Shown: piece after piece, positions 1 to 12,434 of the stretch | Layout of the letters: every line of letters starts with the position of its first letter | Numbering within the stretch: position 1 is the stretch's first letter | DNA from: Xestospongia bergquistia | Taxonomy: Eukaryota; Porifera; Demospongiae; Haplosclerida; Petrosiidae | Direction of reading: 5' to 3' | DNA: 64,000 nt | Assembly (NCBI GenBank): GCA_963965975.1 | Contig: OZ014411.1 | Location: 21,046,446-21,110,445, forward strand | Notes under the pieces: generated by a model | The model's input: only the letters and a program-made list of their open reading frames with translations | Told to the model about the DNA's origin: nothing | Database searches by the model: none | Made by a program: the position numbers and the translations under genes

Positions 1-146
1 TCAGGAGAGATTATGTTTGGCCAATAATTTGACTTAAAAATTTTTGATAGGGAGGTATCCAATACTTTAGACTTTGATCTTTATATATATGTTTTGTTTA
101 TTTGTTTATTTTGACTCATCATATCTTTGTCACAATTATCATTTAG

Positions 147-3100
147 TATGGACGTACAGCACTTCATGCAGCTTATTGGAGTAATAATGATGTCATTGTA
201 AAGATGTTAGTTAATGCTGACAATTTAGAAGCTGTACAGTCTGTAAGTCATATGTTATAAATTTGTACATATTTGTATATATTATGTACCAAATTTCTCT
301 TTAACTTGCTCTATATTTGTTCGGCTTGTTGTGATATATACTTTATGTAATTATAGCATTCACAATATATAAATATGCAGATCTATATCCTATAAATCAA
401 ACAATTACAGCAATTATTAGTCAATATTGTTTGAATAGTAGTAAGAACATTTTGGTGAACAAACAGTTTTTACTGTAGTAAGGTAATATCACATTTTAAA
501 GTTCATACATACTCTAAGTATATGCATTCTATGTGAGTGTAGGTACATCTTATAATTCTGTAAGAGTATTCTGTTTGAATATTAAAAGTAAAACTTTATC
601 TTTCTATTTAGGACACTTTACTTTTAGAGTCTCTAAGAAAAGGAAATTTGAAAGGTACTAAGGATGCTTTGTCCAGGGGAGCTAATGTTAACATTGGAAA
701 CGAAGTATGCTGACTTATAATTGATATTGTGTTAAGTATATATACACAACCATGAGGGTTATATGGTAGATACAGGTGCTGTGATGTAAACAAACCCAGG
801 GGTCAACAGACTTAATTGTTGTTAATGTCACAGCAAAACACATATGCAATACAGTATGATCTAGGTTGAATTATAATACGTTTGTGGCTTAAGTAATTAC
901 CATGGTAGTTTAAAGTGATGTCAGCCTTGTATCTGATAAAATGCTGTGCTATATCTGATATAGTCATTTAATAAGTTGAAACAGTCTGTTGACACTTTGA
1001 ACTTCATAGTATCATATTAACATGTTACAGAAAACAACCTCTGCTACTTAGTAATAGTTACAGTTTGACTTAAATGTGGTCATTATGTAAGCACTCAACA
1101 GCCCAAGGATGACAATTTAGACAATGATCATCTAATAATCTGTATCAACAATGTCTGACAATTCACTGCATTAAAGGTTTTTCCAATTAATAAGTGGTGT
1201 ATACTCCATAATGGTTCATAAATATTTGATAAGAAATTCATGACTATTTGCTAGACACCATTTATGACTTTATGTAATGACAGTTGAATATTGACCACAT
1301 CAGTGTTTTTCCTAATGAATTATTAATAAATGGTCTAATATTGGTTTATTATTATGTTAAATATGTTCTTGCTTATGACTGTCTATAATTAAAAGGATAG
1401 ATGCTACATTTTATTTAAGTATTTTTATGTGAATTGTATATGTATTTGTGTACATAGGATGACCACATTAACATGTTATTTTATCCACCTTACTTATAAA
1501 ATTATGATAGAAAGTAATGGCACAATGATTTGGCATATAACAACTGAACAACATTGTACTACATTTATAAAGATTATGAATGTAATGGCAGATGAATATT
1601 GACTACATCAAAGTGTTTTTAATGAATTATTAATAAGTGATCTAACATTTGTTTAATACTATGTTAAAGAAGTTCTCTCTCATAATTTCTGTAGTTAGAA
1701 AGAAAAATACAGCATTTTATTTTTTATATATACACTAACAATCATTTGTTATATATTCTTTTACATTTACATAGAATGGCCAAACTGCTTTGTACATTGC
1801 ATCCAAGAATGGAAATAATGAATGTGTTCAGCTTCTCCTTAAAAACAGTGCTAATCCTGACATTGCTGATAAAGTAAGTAGAGTGATATGCATTTATGGT
1901 TTATTCATTAAATAAGACTAATATAGAATATATACTATGTCCTAAAACATTTTAACCAACTTACTCAAAACATTATTTCAGAAAGTAAGTCCACAATTGA
2001 TTAGATACATTTTAGACCTTTTCTGAAAAATTAGCTTTGTTTTCAGTCAGTTTCACTCACTCTAGATATGCTTCCATTAAAAAGTGAAGTAGAACAAAGT
2101 CTTTTTTAATGTAGGCTTAGATCTTTATATATCAAGAATATATGGATAGTTGAGCTTTTTTTACTGTGTTAAAAAACTCTCTCATAATTACTGTAGTTAG
2201 AAGGAAGAATGCATTATTTTATTCAAAATTTTTTATGTCATTTATATATACATTAACAATCATTTGTTATTTGTGTTTTTACATTTACACAGAATGGTCA
2301 AACTGCTTTGTACATTGCATCCGAGAAAGGAAATAATGAATGTGTTCAGCTTCTTCTTAAAAACAGTGCTAACCCTGACATTGCTGATACAGTAAGTAGA
2401 GTAATATGCAATTATGGTTTATTACTTAAATAAATAAAATTAATATAGAACGTATATTATGTCCTAAAACATTTCATTAGAAAGTGAAGTAGAACAAAGT
2501 CTCTTTAAGTACAGGATTAAATGTTTTTGTCAAAATATCTAATTCTCATTTCTTCAGAAATATTCTACTAATGTTTTAATTAGTAGAAAATTTTATTTTT
2601 TGTAGAAAATTCTTATTGTTAATAATTAACTGACTAAAATACATACAAAATGCTTTTAAATTTAGGTAATTCTAATTGTTGTTTTTTAATCTAAAAAGCT
2701 TCTTCTTAATAACAGTGCTAACCCTGACATTGCTGATAAAGTAAGCTTTAATATGTAGTTACAGTTTAACTTAAATGTGGTCATTATGTAAACACATGAC
2801 AGCCCATGGATGGTAATTTAGACAATGATCAGCTAATCTGTATCAACAATGTCTGACAATTCACTGCATTAAAAGTTTTTCCTATTAATAAATGGTGTGT
2901 ACTCCATAATGTTTCATAAGTATTTGCTAAAATATTATGAACATTTATCAGACACCATTTATGACTTCATACAACAACAGTTGAATATTGACCACATCAG
3001 TGTTTTTCCTAATGAATTATGAATAAATGGTCTAATGTTGTTTTATTATTATGTTAAAGATGTTCTTGCTCATGATTGTTTATAATTAAAAGGATAGATG

Positions 3101-6100
3101 GTATATTTTAAGTATATTTATGTGAATTGTATATGTATTTGTATTTTATAAAATTGTGATGAATAAAGTAATGGGCCAATGATTTGACATGTAACAACTG
3201 AGCAACATTGCACTACATTTATAAAGTTATGAATGTAATGTTAGATGAGTATTGATCACATCAATGTGTTCTAATGAATTATTAATAGTGATCTAAGATT
3301 TGTTTAATACTATGTTAAAGAAGTTCTTTCTCATTTCAAAAATTTTTATGTCATTTATATATACACTAACAATCATTTGTTATTTGTGTTTTTACATTTA
3401 CATAGAATGGTCAAACTGCTTTAACTTTAACTTTAATTTCAGTCAGTTTCACTCGCTGTAGATAAGCTTCCATTAAAAAGTGAAGTAGAACAAAGTTTTT
3501 TTAAATGTAGGGTTAGATGTTTATATATCAAGAATATATGGAGAGTTGAGCTTTTTGTACTGTGTTAAAGAATTCTCTCATAATTACTGTAGTTAGAAGG
3601 AAGATTGCATTTTTTATTCAATTTTTTTTTGTCATTTATATATACACTAACAATCATTTGTTTTACATTTACATAGAATGGTCAAACTGCTTTGTACATT
3701 GGATCAAAGAATGGAAATAATGAATGTGTTCAGCTTCTTCTTAAAAACAGTGCTAACCCTGACATTGCTGATAATGTAAGTTTTAACATGGATTTACAGT
3801 TTATTCCTTAAATAAATAAAATTAATATAGAATGTATATTATGTCCTAAAACATTTCATTAGAAAGTGAAGTAGAACAAAGTCTCTTTTAAGTACAGGAT
3901 TAAATGTTTTTGTCATGAATAAATGATTGAGTTAAGCATTTTGTCAAAATATCTAATTCTCATTCCTTCAAAAATATTCTACTAATGTTTTAATTAGTAG
4001 AAAATTCTTTTTTTTTTTTCGAAAATTCTTATTGTTAATAATTAACTGACTAAAATACATACAATATGCTTTCAAATTTAGATATAAAGTTATTCTAATT
4101 GTGATGTTTTTAATCTAAAATAAATACAATGTCAATTACTACAGTTTACTGGAAATACATATTATTTTTTTAGTTTGGGAATACACCCCTCCATGTTGCT
4201 TGCCAGGGTTGTTATGGTGATATTGTGAAATCCCTTTTGTCATCAGGAAAGGTCAATCCAATGGCTAGGAACCGACGTTATCAAACAGCAATGGAGCTTT
4301 TGTATCGTGACAACATAAATCGCTTTGACATTTTAAAGATGTTTGAGCCTTTTGAGCAATGTCATAAAGACTTTCCTGTAGAATCCTATAGCAAAGTCTT
4401 TTTTTGTGGTAACACTGGTGCAGGTAAAAGTTCACTTGCAGCAGTCATTATGGAACGAGCTAAGAAGCCACCTAACTATGAGTTTGACACATCTGATCCT
4501 ATTCCAGTAGATTTACTTACTACTGGGATTAATGCACATAGCTTTTCAAGTCACGAAGTTGGAAACATTGTCCTTTATGATCTTGCAGGCCATAAGGAGT
4601 ATTACAGTAGTCATGCAGCAATTCTCGAAAATCTCATGCTAAGCACACCTGCTGTTTTTGCAATACTTTCCAAGATGACCAATGATCTCCGCACGATTGA
4701 GTATGATTTATATTACTGGTTTAATTTTATAAAGAATGCCAGTCTTCGTTTATCAAGCTCAAGGCCATCTCAAATACTTGTCATTGGAAGTCGACTTGAT
4801 GAAATGACTGATGGTTGTGAGGAAATTTCTAAAGTAGTTGCTGAAGTTGCTGAAAAAGCTGATCATTCACATGACTTTCGTGGGTTCTTACCTATGGAAT
4901 GTCATCGTCCTGGTGGAAAAGGTGTCAAGGAGTTTGTTGCTATGCTTTCTTCTAGCTGCAAAGCTGTACTTGATCGATCTGATAAAATTAGTTTCTATTG
5001 CCACGTTCAATTCTCGTTCTTGCGATTGCTTCAAAGCAAAGAGAAAATTGTAGCTATTAGCTTGAAGATGCTATGTATCAAATTAAAAGAGCGCGATGAC
5101 CCTTCACTTCCTTCTGAAAGGTCAGTGTTATTGAAATTCCTAATCACTTTAAGTGACAAAGGTCTCATCTTATTCCTTAAAAATGAGGATGATGCTCAAA
5201 GTTGGGTAGTTATTGACAGAGCTACTCTTCTCAAGGAAGTCAATGGCATCCTTTTTGCTCCAAAGGAAATCAAACATGCCCATCAAGATATTGCTAGTAA
5301 TACTGGCATTTTGCCTACATCTGTTCTGCAAAAATTATTTCCAAAGCATGATATTCATATGTTAATTGGGTTCCTTAGAAGTCTTCAGTTCTGTCATGTT
5401 TTAGAATCCAATACACTACAGATGTTAAAAACCAATATATCAGCTTCGATTCCACTGCCATCAGATGAACTGTTATTTTTTCCATCCCTCATTCATGCTG
5501 GGCCCCCTACAGATATTAAAATAGAAAATGGGTTGGGTTGGTGCCTCTGGTGTCCTGATCCTAACCAATTCCTCTCAACACGATTTCTTCATCTACTCCT
5601 TTTTAGTCTTCCCTATGCTTTTTGTCTTCCATGCCATAATAAACCTGGAGAATTAGCTAGAGATCCACAAATCCTGAAGTTAGCTCGTCGTTGTGATGTA
5701 TGGACAAATGGTATTTATTGGGAGAATGATGATGATAAAGTTGAAGTTATTGTCGAAGTGACAGAGCACTATCGTTGTGTTACAGTAGTTACATCAGTCA
5801 ATGACATTAAAAAAAGCCGCAAAGTTTTCAATGATGTTGTTCAAACTGTATTAGAATTGAAGAGTCATACGCACTCATTTGAGTGTGAGGAGTACCTCAT
5901 TGCTCCTAGTGATGTAGGAAAAGCTCGTAGTCTTCTTGTCAGCAAACGTACACTTTACAATATGAAAGATGTTGCTCGATCAGTGCTTACAAAAGGTAAT
6001 GTTAGAGATGACAAGGACAAAACGATATGCATTGAACAGATTGTAGGAGCTCATGATCCTTTTCTTTGTATTGCTCCTTCAGTCACAAAAGCACTTTTCA

Positions 6101-7343
6101 GTGCTGAATTGCCACTTCAAGAGGACCACCTTCAACACATAGTGAATAGGTGTTCTATTTTCTCATCATCACTCTTATCTTTAAGTCACATGTCAGTAAA
6201 GGAGCGTTGCAGTCAAGTTAGTGTATTTGCTGGACGTAATCCTTTGGTAAGTATAACTTAGTTTAAATGATCTTTTGTCAATTTGTTGTCCATTATACTT
6301 ATACCACACTCTGTCCGTATTGTATCATACTTACATCACATTCATACTTTATTTTTTCTTAGGATCTTGCATATCCTCCATTAAGTGAAGACAATATAAC
6401 AACTATATCTGAGAACCTCTCTATAGGTTAGTGTACAGTGTTAATGGATCTTAAGTGTTGGTCATAGTCCACCTGTTATGATTATATTTCAGATACAGTG
6501 TACTATGGTTTAAAACAAGCCTAAGAGCCTACCATATGAGCTGTAGTTTCATGCAGGTTGGGTTATAACATAGTGGGTTGACACCATAGAAGCTCAAAGT
6601 GATGTTACAGCCTAGTGTGTCTGCACTAAATTTGGATACAGTGCTGTGATGCCACTTTATCAAGTCTGACCTCTTTGTTAATATTTTGAATATCTATGAT
6701 ATTATGTACATGTGTCTGAAGGTGACACACTTAAGCTTACACTAGGGAAATTATTAACCAGTTACATACAGCAATTATATTGCTTAACAGGACACTTTTG
6801 TTTTGGTTGGTTTTAAAAAACAACCTGGTGTTATTACCAGTTAATGCTTTTGTTTTAGAGTACTGTCAACTACATAACATATGATCTGAATCTTATAACT
6901 ATGTGCCATTCATATCTTATGAAATACTCTGTTTTATAGTTTTAAAAGAAATGCATACTGTACATGTAAGAACAAAAATTACTGATGTTACAATGACTTC
7001 TAGCTACTATGTTTAAATGTTTATTTTTTTGGCAGATACTCCAGATATTTTAAATACTGCCCCAGATAAACACAATCTACTCGAGTTATTAGCTAATATC
7101 AGTCACCAATGGTATGCCATTGGCACAGCTTTAAGAGTTTCTGACGATGTTTTGAGTGGTTTGGAAATGAATCCAGGAGAAAGTAAAGTTAAACTCATTA
7201 AAGTAATCAACACCTGGTGGACTTCTCAGCCATCATCTGTTATGTGGAAGACAGTGATCTCTTCTATTGAGGGTAGTATCGTTGATAACTTATCAAAAGC
7301 TAATGAAATACGTGATCATCTAGGTCTCCCCAGACGTCAATAA
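147..7343 (+). CDS. Ankyrin-Roc-COR-Death domain protein (DAPK/ROCO-like), 5' end outside window
   Basis: Intracellular signalling protein of the Ank-Roc-COR-Death architecture, as in the C-terminal half of DAPK1. Exons read from splice sites: 147-242, 612-704, 1775-1873, 2293-2391, 3677-3775 (all phase 0), 4174-6246, 6363-6426 and 7036-7343 (TAA). The first five encode ankyrin-type repeats (GRTALHAAYW; NGQTALYIAS three times), and the large exon opens with another (FGNTPLHVAC). The Roc GTPase follows: P-loop GNTGAGKSS (nt 4408-4434), G3 DLAGHKEYY (4579-4605) and a degenerate G4 SRLD (4789-4800). A COR-like winged-helix stretch lies around 5090-5500 (LSDKGLILFL...WVVIDRATLL). The last exon is a Death domain, about 100 residues, ending LGLPRRQ. 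No kinase domain is visible, but the gene starts upstream of the window, so one cannot be excluded. Family knowledge: Death-domain scaffolding in apoptosis or immunity. AATAAA lies near 7567. The reading frame is intact throughout. Confidence 0.85.
2698..2740 (+). pseudogene. Truncated ankyrin pseudo-exon
   Basis: Matches the last 43 nt of the 99-nt ankyrin exons (end reads NPDIADK, then GTAAGC donor), but its 5' half and acceptor are missing and the preceding codons include a TAA. It is a by-product of the exon duplications in this gene and is presumably skipped. Confidence 0.7.
3406..3422 (+). pseudogene. Ankyrin pseudo-exon, first codons only
   Basis: After a good acceptor (TTTACATAG) the sequence starts like the ankyrin exons (NGQTAL) and then diverges within 20 nt into ACTTTAACTTTAA. 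It is the 5' stub complementary to the other truncated copy, suggesting unequal crossover or deletion between duplicated exons. Confidence 0.6.
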
Positions 7344-8485
7344 TTAACTAACTAAACTACCTTATATATGTTGTTATTGCTTTATAGTTTTATACATAAC
7401 ACTAATATGTAAGTTTCCCTCTTGCTGCATTAATTTTTTTGCAATAATAACATTATTTAAAATGGGAGGGTACCAGGGAGGAGTGTATACTTCAATTACA
7501 AATAACCACTAGATAAATTTAGTTGCACTTGTCTTGTACGTAATAACTTAAAATATGTCATAATCTAATAAAGTTGTTGATTATCTCAATGATCATTGTT
7601 CCATTGACTTAACTATTTTCCTGATCTTTGTATCCATCAATATATTTATAAACAATATTAATATCTTATTACCAATGTGAGCAAAATCAGTCTAGGAAAA
7701 GAAAGACAGAAAAAAGTAAATATCAAACGCATGATTATACACAATTGCTGTCATTGTTTTTTATCATTCAGTGACTTTATGAAGTAAAACGTTGCATATA
7801 ATTATATGTACCTAATAATGAATATTACTATACCTTAGTAGTAGTGACAATATTGTTGACTGTTCCTCTAAAAACACTCTTTATTAATTATTGCTTTAAT
7901 CACTCCAGGGACATTGGTTGAGTAGAACAAATGCACCTGTAAAATCATTATGACAACAATAACAGATAATATGTCACTGTATTACCAATACTAATATCTT
8001 TTCATAAACTATATACAACTGTAACTCTTCTATTCAGGCTAAATGGTAAGTCACATATATATCACAATAAGGTCATGTTTGTGTTCTGAACATAATATTC
8101 TTAAATTCTACCTCTTACATATTTTGTTGTTTTGTCCAGTAGAGGTACAAACTATACACTGTAGTTATCAAAATAAAACAATGAGAGATCATATAGTACA
8201 AATTATGAGAGTTCAACACCATGGTGATAGTAACTACATGTCTTGGTTAATGTAAAAAACTGGCAATTAGCATAGGCAGTTAATGCCAGCACAAACAGAG
8301 TTGTAGACTTGTATATAGTCACAGTTGATGTCAGTGGAATATTTTTGTGGCTTTTAAATTAAGGTAGCATTCAAAAAATATCGCCCTCTATTATTTCACA
8401 GATAATACACAATGGTGTAATTCAACATTGCTCTGATATTGATCTAGGCAGTCATAAGCTCAATAATTACCAGCGTTACCTGAAC
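7344..8485. other. Intergenic, no gene seen
   Basis: The first 200 bp are the 3' UTR and flank of the ankyrin-Roc-Death gene (also present at 9966-10172 in the duplicate). The rest is AT-rich sequence with only short unsupported open frames, and I see no element boundaries in it. Confidence 0.5.
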
Positions 8486-9965
8486 CTCATTGCTCCTAGT
8501 GACGTAGGAGAAGCTCGCAGTCTTCTTGTCAGCGAACGTATACTTTACAATATGAAAGATGTTGCTCGATCAGTGCTTACAAAAGGTAATGTTAGAGATG
8601 ACAAGAACACCAAGAGGGTAGGCATTGAACAGATTGTGGGAGCTCATGACCCTTTTCTTTGTATTGCTCCTTCAGTCACAAAAGCACTTTTCAGTGCTGA
8701 ATTGCCACTTCAAGAGTACCACCTTCAACACATAGTGAATAGGTGTTCTATTTTCTCATCATCACTCTTATCTTTAAGTCACATGTCAGTAAAGGAACGT
8801 TGCAGTCAAGTTAGTGTGTTTGCTGGACGTAATCCTTTGGTAAGTATAACTTAGTTTGAATGATCTTTTGTCAGTTTGTTGTCCATTATATTTATACTAC
8901 ATTCTATCTGTATTGTATCATTACTTACATCACATTCATACTTCATTTTTTCTTAGGATCTTGCATATCCTCCATTAAGTGAAGACAGTATAAAAACTAT
9001 ATCTGAGGACCTCTTTATAGGTTAGTGTATATGTGTTAGTGGCTCTTAAGTATTGGTCATAGTCTAATTGTTATGGTTATATTGCAGATACAGTGTACTA
9101 TGATGTAAAACAAGCCTAAGAGCCACAGGCTCAAGGGTTGTTTATATCATAGCATACCATATGAGGTATAGTTTCATGTAGGTTGGGTTATAACATAGTG
9201 GGTTGACACCACAGAAGCTCAGTGATGTTACAGCCTAGTATGTCTGCTCTAAATGTGGTGTGATGCTGCTTTATCAAGTCTGACCTCTTTGTTAACACTT
9301 TGAATATCTTTGATATTATGTAAATGTGTCTGAAATGTTAAGGTGACACACTTAAGCTTGCCCTAGGGAAATTATCAACCAGTTACATACAGCAATTATA
9401 TTGCTTAACAGGACACTTTTGTTTTGGTTGGTTTTAAAAAACAACCTGGTGTTATTACCAGTTAATGCTTTTGTTTTAGAGTACTGTCAACTACATAACA
9501 TATGATCTGAATCTTATAACTATGTGCCATTCATATCTTATGAAATACTCTGTTTTATAGTTTTAAAAAGAAATGCATACTGTACATGTAAGAACAAAAA
9601 TTACTGATGTTACAATGACTTCTAGCTACTATGTTTAAATTTTTATTTTTTATGCAGGTACTTCAGATATTTTAAATACTGCCCCAGATAAACACAATCT
9701 ACTCGAGTTATTAGCTAATATCAGTCACCAATGGTATGCCATTGGCACAGCTTTAAGAGTTTCTGATGATGTTTTGAGTGGTTTGCAAATGAGTCCAGGA
9801 GAAAGTAAAGTTAAACTCATTAAAGTAATCAACACCTGGTGGACTTCTCAGCCATCACCTGTTACGTGGAAGACAGTGATCACCGCTATTGAGGGAAGGA
9901 TCGTTAATAACATATCAAAAGCTAATGAAATACGTGATTATCTAGGTCTCCCCAGACGCCAATAA
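8486..9965 (+). pseudogene. Partial duplicate of the 3' exons of the Ank-Roc-Death gene (post-COR segment + Death domain)
   Basis: Copy of parent positions 5894-7343. Segments are 8486-8839, 8957-9020 and 9658-9965, with all splice sites kept (GTAAGT, TTCTTAG, GTTAGT, GCAG) and the reading frame open through a Death domain ending in the same LGLPRRQ and TAA. Introns are also highly similar (compare 6700-7030 with 9360-9650), so the copy is recent. It lacks the ankyrin, Roc and COR parts and has no evident start or promoter. Differences include an altered DDKNTKRVG segment against DDKDKTIC, and GTSDI against DTPDI at the Death exon start. An AG at 8472-8473 could serve as an acceptor, so it might work as an alternative 3' end of the upstream gene; otherwise it is a 5'-truncated pseudogene. 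Confidence 0.75.
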
Positions 9966-10426
9966 TTGAATAACTAAACTACCTTATATATGCTGTTATT
10001 GGTTTATAGTTTAAAAAATTTTATACATAATACAAATATGTAACTTTCCCTCTTGCTGCATTAATTTTTTTGCAATAATAACAATAGTAAAAATGGGAGG
10101 GTACCAGGGAGCTTCAATTACAAAATAACCACTAGATAAATTTAGTTGCACTTGTCTTGTATGTAATAACTTACAAAGTACACAAAGTAAATGTTCAATT
10201 ATACCAGTGAAAACCACTACTTTCTGGAACCTTTTACATCATAGTCAATATCTTTAATACAATACCATGTATCCAATAAAGCTGAAAATAGAACTAACTT
10301 CATACAATTTTTATACCATAATATTGGTAGACAATTAAGTGATACAGATCTCGTGTTTCATAAATATTAACATTTTATAAAAAGAAGTTAAGAGAACATA
10401 AAAGTAATACAGAAAATAGATGCATA

Positions 10427-10595
10427 TTAATGTGAATATAATCCACATTGATGATTGTAACTAATAGCCACAAAAGGGAATATTTTCCTTTTCATTTGGT
10501 CAATTACTTCAATAACTGCCTCCCTGTCTTCTGAAGAAAGTTGACAGGTAACAAATTCACTTTCAGTGCTTTCTGACTCACTAGAACAATAACAG
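10427..10595 (-). other. Possible terminal exon of unknown minus-strand gene
   Basis: After a polypyrimidine-like acceptor on the minus strand (TGTTATTGTTCTAG) there is an open, acidic stretch (SESESTESEF) with a helix-like segment (SSEDREAVIEVIDQMKRK) ending at a stop. No family recognised. It could be the 3' exon of the same lost gene as the PIWI-like exon 260 bp upstream, or chance. Low confidence. Confidence 0.25.
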
Positions 10596-10849
10596 TAACA
10601 ACTAAACATTATGTACAGATTATACCTCTGTCATAATTGATCAAAGCATTGACAAGCTTATAAAGCACTATAGTGTGTGCAAACTTTTTAGTTGATATCT
10701 TTAACAATAATGGAATATCTAATCAATTAATGTGAAGGCATATATAATCAAGAGTGCATCATTTTTTAATGTTGATAAGAATAGCAACCTTAATGTGTCT
10801 ACTGGATGGATTAAACTAATATCATTGACAATAATAATAATAATGTACC

Positions 10850-10964
10850 CTAATACCAGTTGAGAGACCAGTAAGAAGTCACAGTTCAAAGGATTAGTAA
10901 TATCTGTATTAACTACAGTTCCAGCAGGTACAATACCATTTTTTACAAATCTGTGCTTAAACAT
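10850..10964 (-). pseudogene. PIWI/Argonaute-domain exon remnant
   Basis: The minus-strand frame gives GTVVNTDITNP followed six residues later by DFLLVSQ. This is the core of the PIWI RNase-H-like domain, where Piwi proteins read roughly GTVVD..xTxP...DFfxVSQ. After VSQL the sequence runs into AT-rich intron-like DNA. The rest of the PIWI domain, including the catalytic D/H segments, is not found nearby, so this is an isolated exon copy or relic. The match rests on about 30 residues, and a chance resemblance is possible. Confidence 0.45.
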
Positions 10965-11120
10965 TATTCATCACATGAAGTACATCTTGTGAACAATATT
11001 AAATTAATACCGATAAGGTATATAGAATTAATCAGGTACAGGTGATAAGATATTACAAAATGTAAAGAAACTAATAGAAATATATATTATCAATTATACA
11101 TACTAGAACTTAATGAAGTT

Positions 11121-11245
11121 TAATCCTTCTTTCTCCAGTTGAGAGCACTTCCTTTTAGCCACAGTTAAAGTTATCAATGAATATGCTACTGGATGGTCAG
11201 TGCCATCATCCATTGTGAGTGAGAGAACTGCCCCAGTACCATACA
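11121..11245 (-). mobile_element. Ty3/gypsy retrotransposon RNase H fragment
   Basis: The minus-strand translation gives GAVLSLTMDDG, HPVAYSLITL, then SQLEKEGL. This is the RT-proximal RNase H block of Ty3/gypsy Pol (usually GAVLSq..dg..HPIAYaSrtL...YsqlEKEgLai). No flanking RT or LTR is seen. The same block recurs at 12060-12185, and the downstream flanks (11258-11400 and 12187-12330) also match each other, so the relic was duplicated after insertion. Confidence 0.7.
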
Positions 11246-11523
11246 TAGGTTGAAGTGTCACAAGTTACGTTTTGAGTCATCATAATGAACAATAACGAGT
11301 CAACTTGTATAGCATTATTTGCTGTTTCAAATAGCAAATCTTGACTGGGGTTGTCTACCACCATTTTGATTGTTTACAAAAGAAGTCATATAAAGAGGTA
11401 ACTGACTGGGTAAAATACTAAAATCAAGTTAATCAACGATAGTAATTTAAAATGGTTATTGACTTCATAATGTGAACATCTCTCAACTTGGAATGAGCAT
11501 TGACTAACATGACTAACATATAT

Positions 11524-11880
11524 CTCATGAATGGTTCTGCAAATTTAATGCAGTCAACTCAATGGCTGGGTAGGTCACATCCAAGGTATACTACTACTAG
11601 GGGTGAGGAGCATAACTCTTGACAAACAATTCAGGTTTTTAGAATGGCTTCAGTCTCATTATCCATCTTGGATATAACCTAGCCAAAGTCTTCATTCTAT
11701 TTGTGCCAGGATGGGTTTAACATAATTCCTGTAAGACATCTTGTTGGCATGACGTCAATATGACAAACAGAGAACTCCACAGTATTTTCCCTAGTAGGAC
11801 ACTTAGTTCACACTGTTTTATGGAAAATGGACACGTGTCTTCCTCATTCACACTAGCTGGTCAAGTTGAAAAAGTATATC
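11524..11880 (-). mobile_element. Ty3/gypsy integrase (H2C2 finger) fragment
   Basis: The minus strand reads HPGTNRMKTLARLY followed, with stops and frame changes, by IVCQE and by PFM-like residues. This is the integrase N-terminal zinc-binding module (HpGtnrmK.larly.WP...i...v..C..Cq) and the start of the core. It lies downstream, in minus orientation, of the RNase H block at 12060-12185, which is the expected RNase H-integrase order, so the two probably come from one internally deleted element. Confidence 0.65.
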
Positions 11881-12059
11881 TTAAAACTTTTAATAATACT
11901 GTATCTTAAACAGTTTGTTCTCTTATAGTAACTGCATCTAATAATGTTGTATAGATGAAGTCATCTAAGATATTTACTTATTTTCACTAAACAATAAATG
12001 AAAATGGTTTGTGGTCAATACTCAAGAGTGAATGGTCTACAATAGAGGTAATTATTATA

Positions 12060-12335
12060 ATCTTTCATTCTCTAGTTGAGAGCACTTCCTTTCAACCACA
12101 GTTAAAGTTGTTGATGGATATCCTACTGTACAGTCAGTGCTACCATCAATTCTGTGTGAGAGAACTGTCCCAATACAATAGGTTAAAGTGTCACAAGTTA
12201 TGTTTTGAGTCACAATAATGAACAATTGTAATTGTCAACTTGTATAGTATTATTTGCTGTTTTAAATACCAAATCAAGACTGGCTGTCTACCACTATCAT
12301 GATTGTTTACAAAAGAAGTCATATAAAAAGGTAAC
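12060..12335 (-). mobile_element. Second copy of the gypsy RNase H relic and flank
   Basis: About 275 bp similar to 11121-11400. The shared phrases include GAGAGCACTTCCTTT and AAGTGTCACAAGTTA, and the long non-coding flank that includes GATTGTTTACAAAAGAAGTC. It is more degraded than the first copy, and the RNase H frame is barely legible. Confidence 0.65.
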
Positions 12336-12434
12336 CAAACTGAAAGATTAGGTAAAAATAACTATAGTAATTTAAAATCCCCCAAATTTTCTGATCTTTG
12401 CCACATTCTTAGTCTTTGGGGCATCCTTAATAGC

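Larger units (their letters stand above)
1050..3775 (+). repeat. Intragenic tandem duplication of an ankyrin exon plus flanking introns
   Basis: Three 99-nt ankyrin exons (1775, 2293, 3677) are near identical and share flanking intron sequence: an ACATTTACA(T/C)AG acceptor and a GTAAGT donor. A longer intron block at about 1060-1700 is repeated at about 2757-3350, recognisable by the shared phrase about TCTGACAATTCACTGCATT. The exons are symmetrical (phase 0-0), so each copy adds exactly 33 residues without a frame change. Confidence 0.85.

Noticed and set aside
4838-5053. Plus-strand 71-residue frame
   Set aside because: Shifted frame within the Roc-COR exon.
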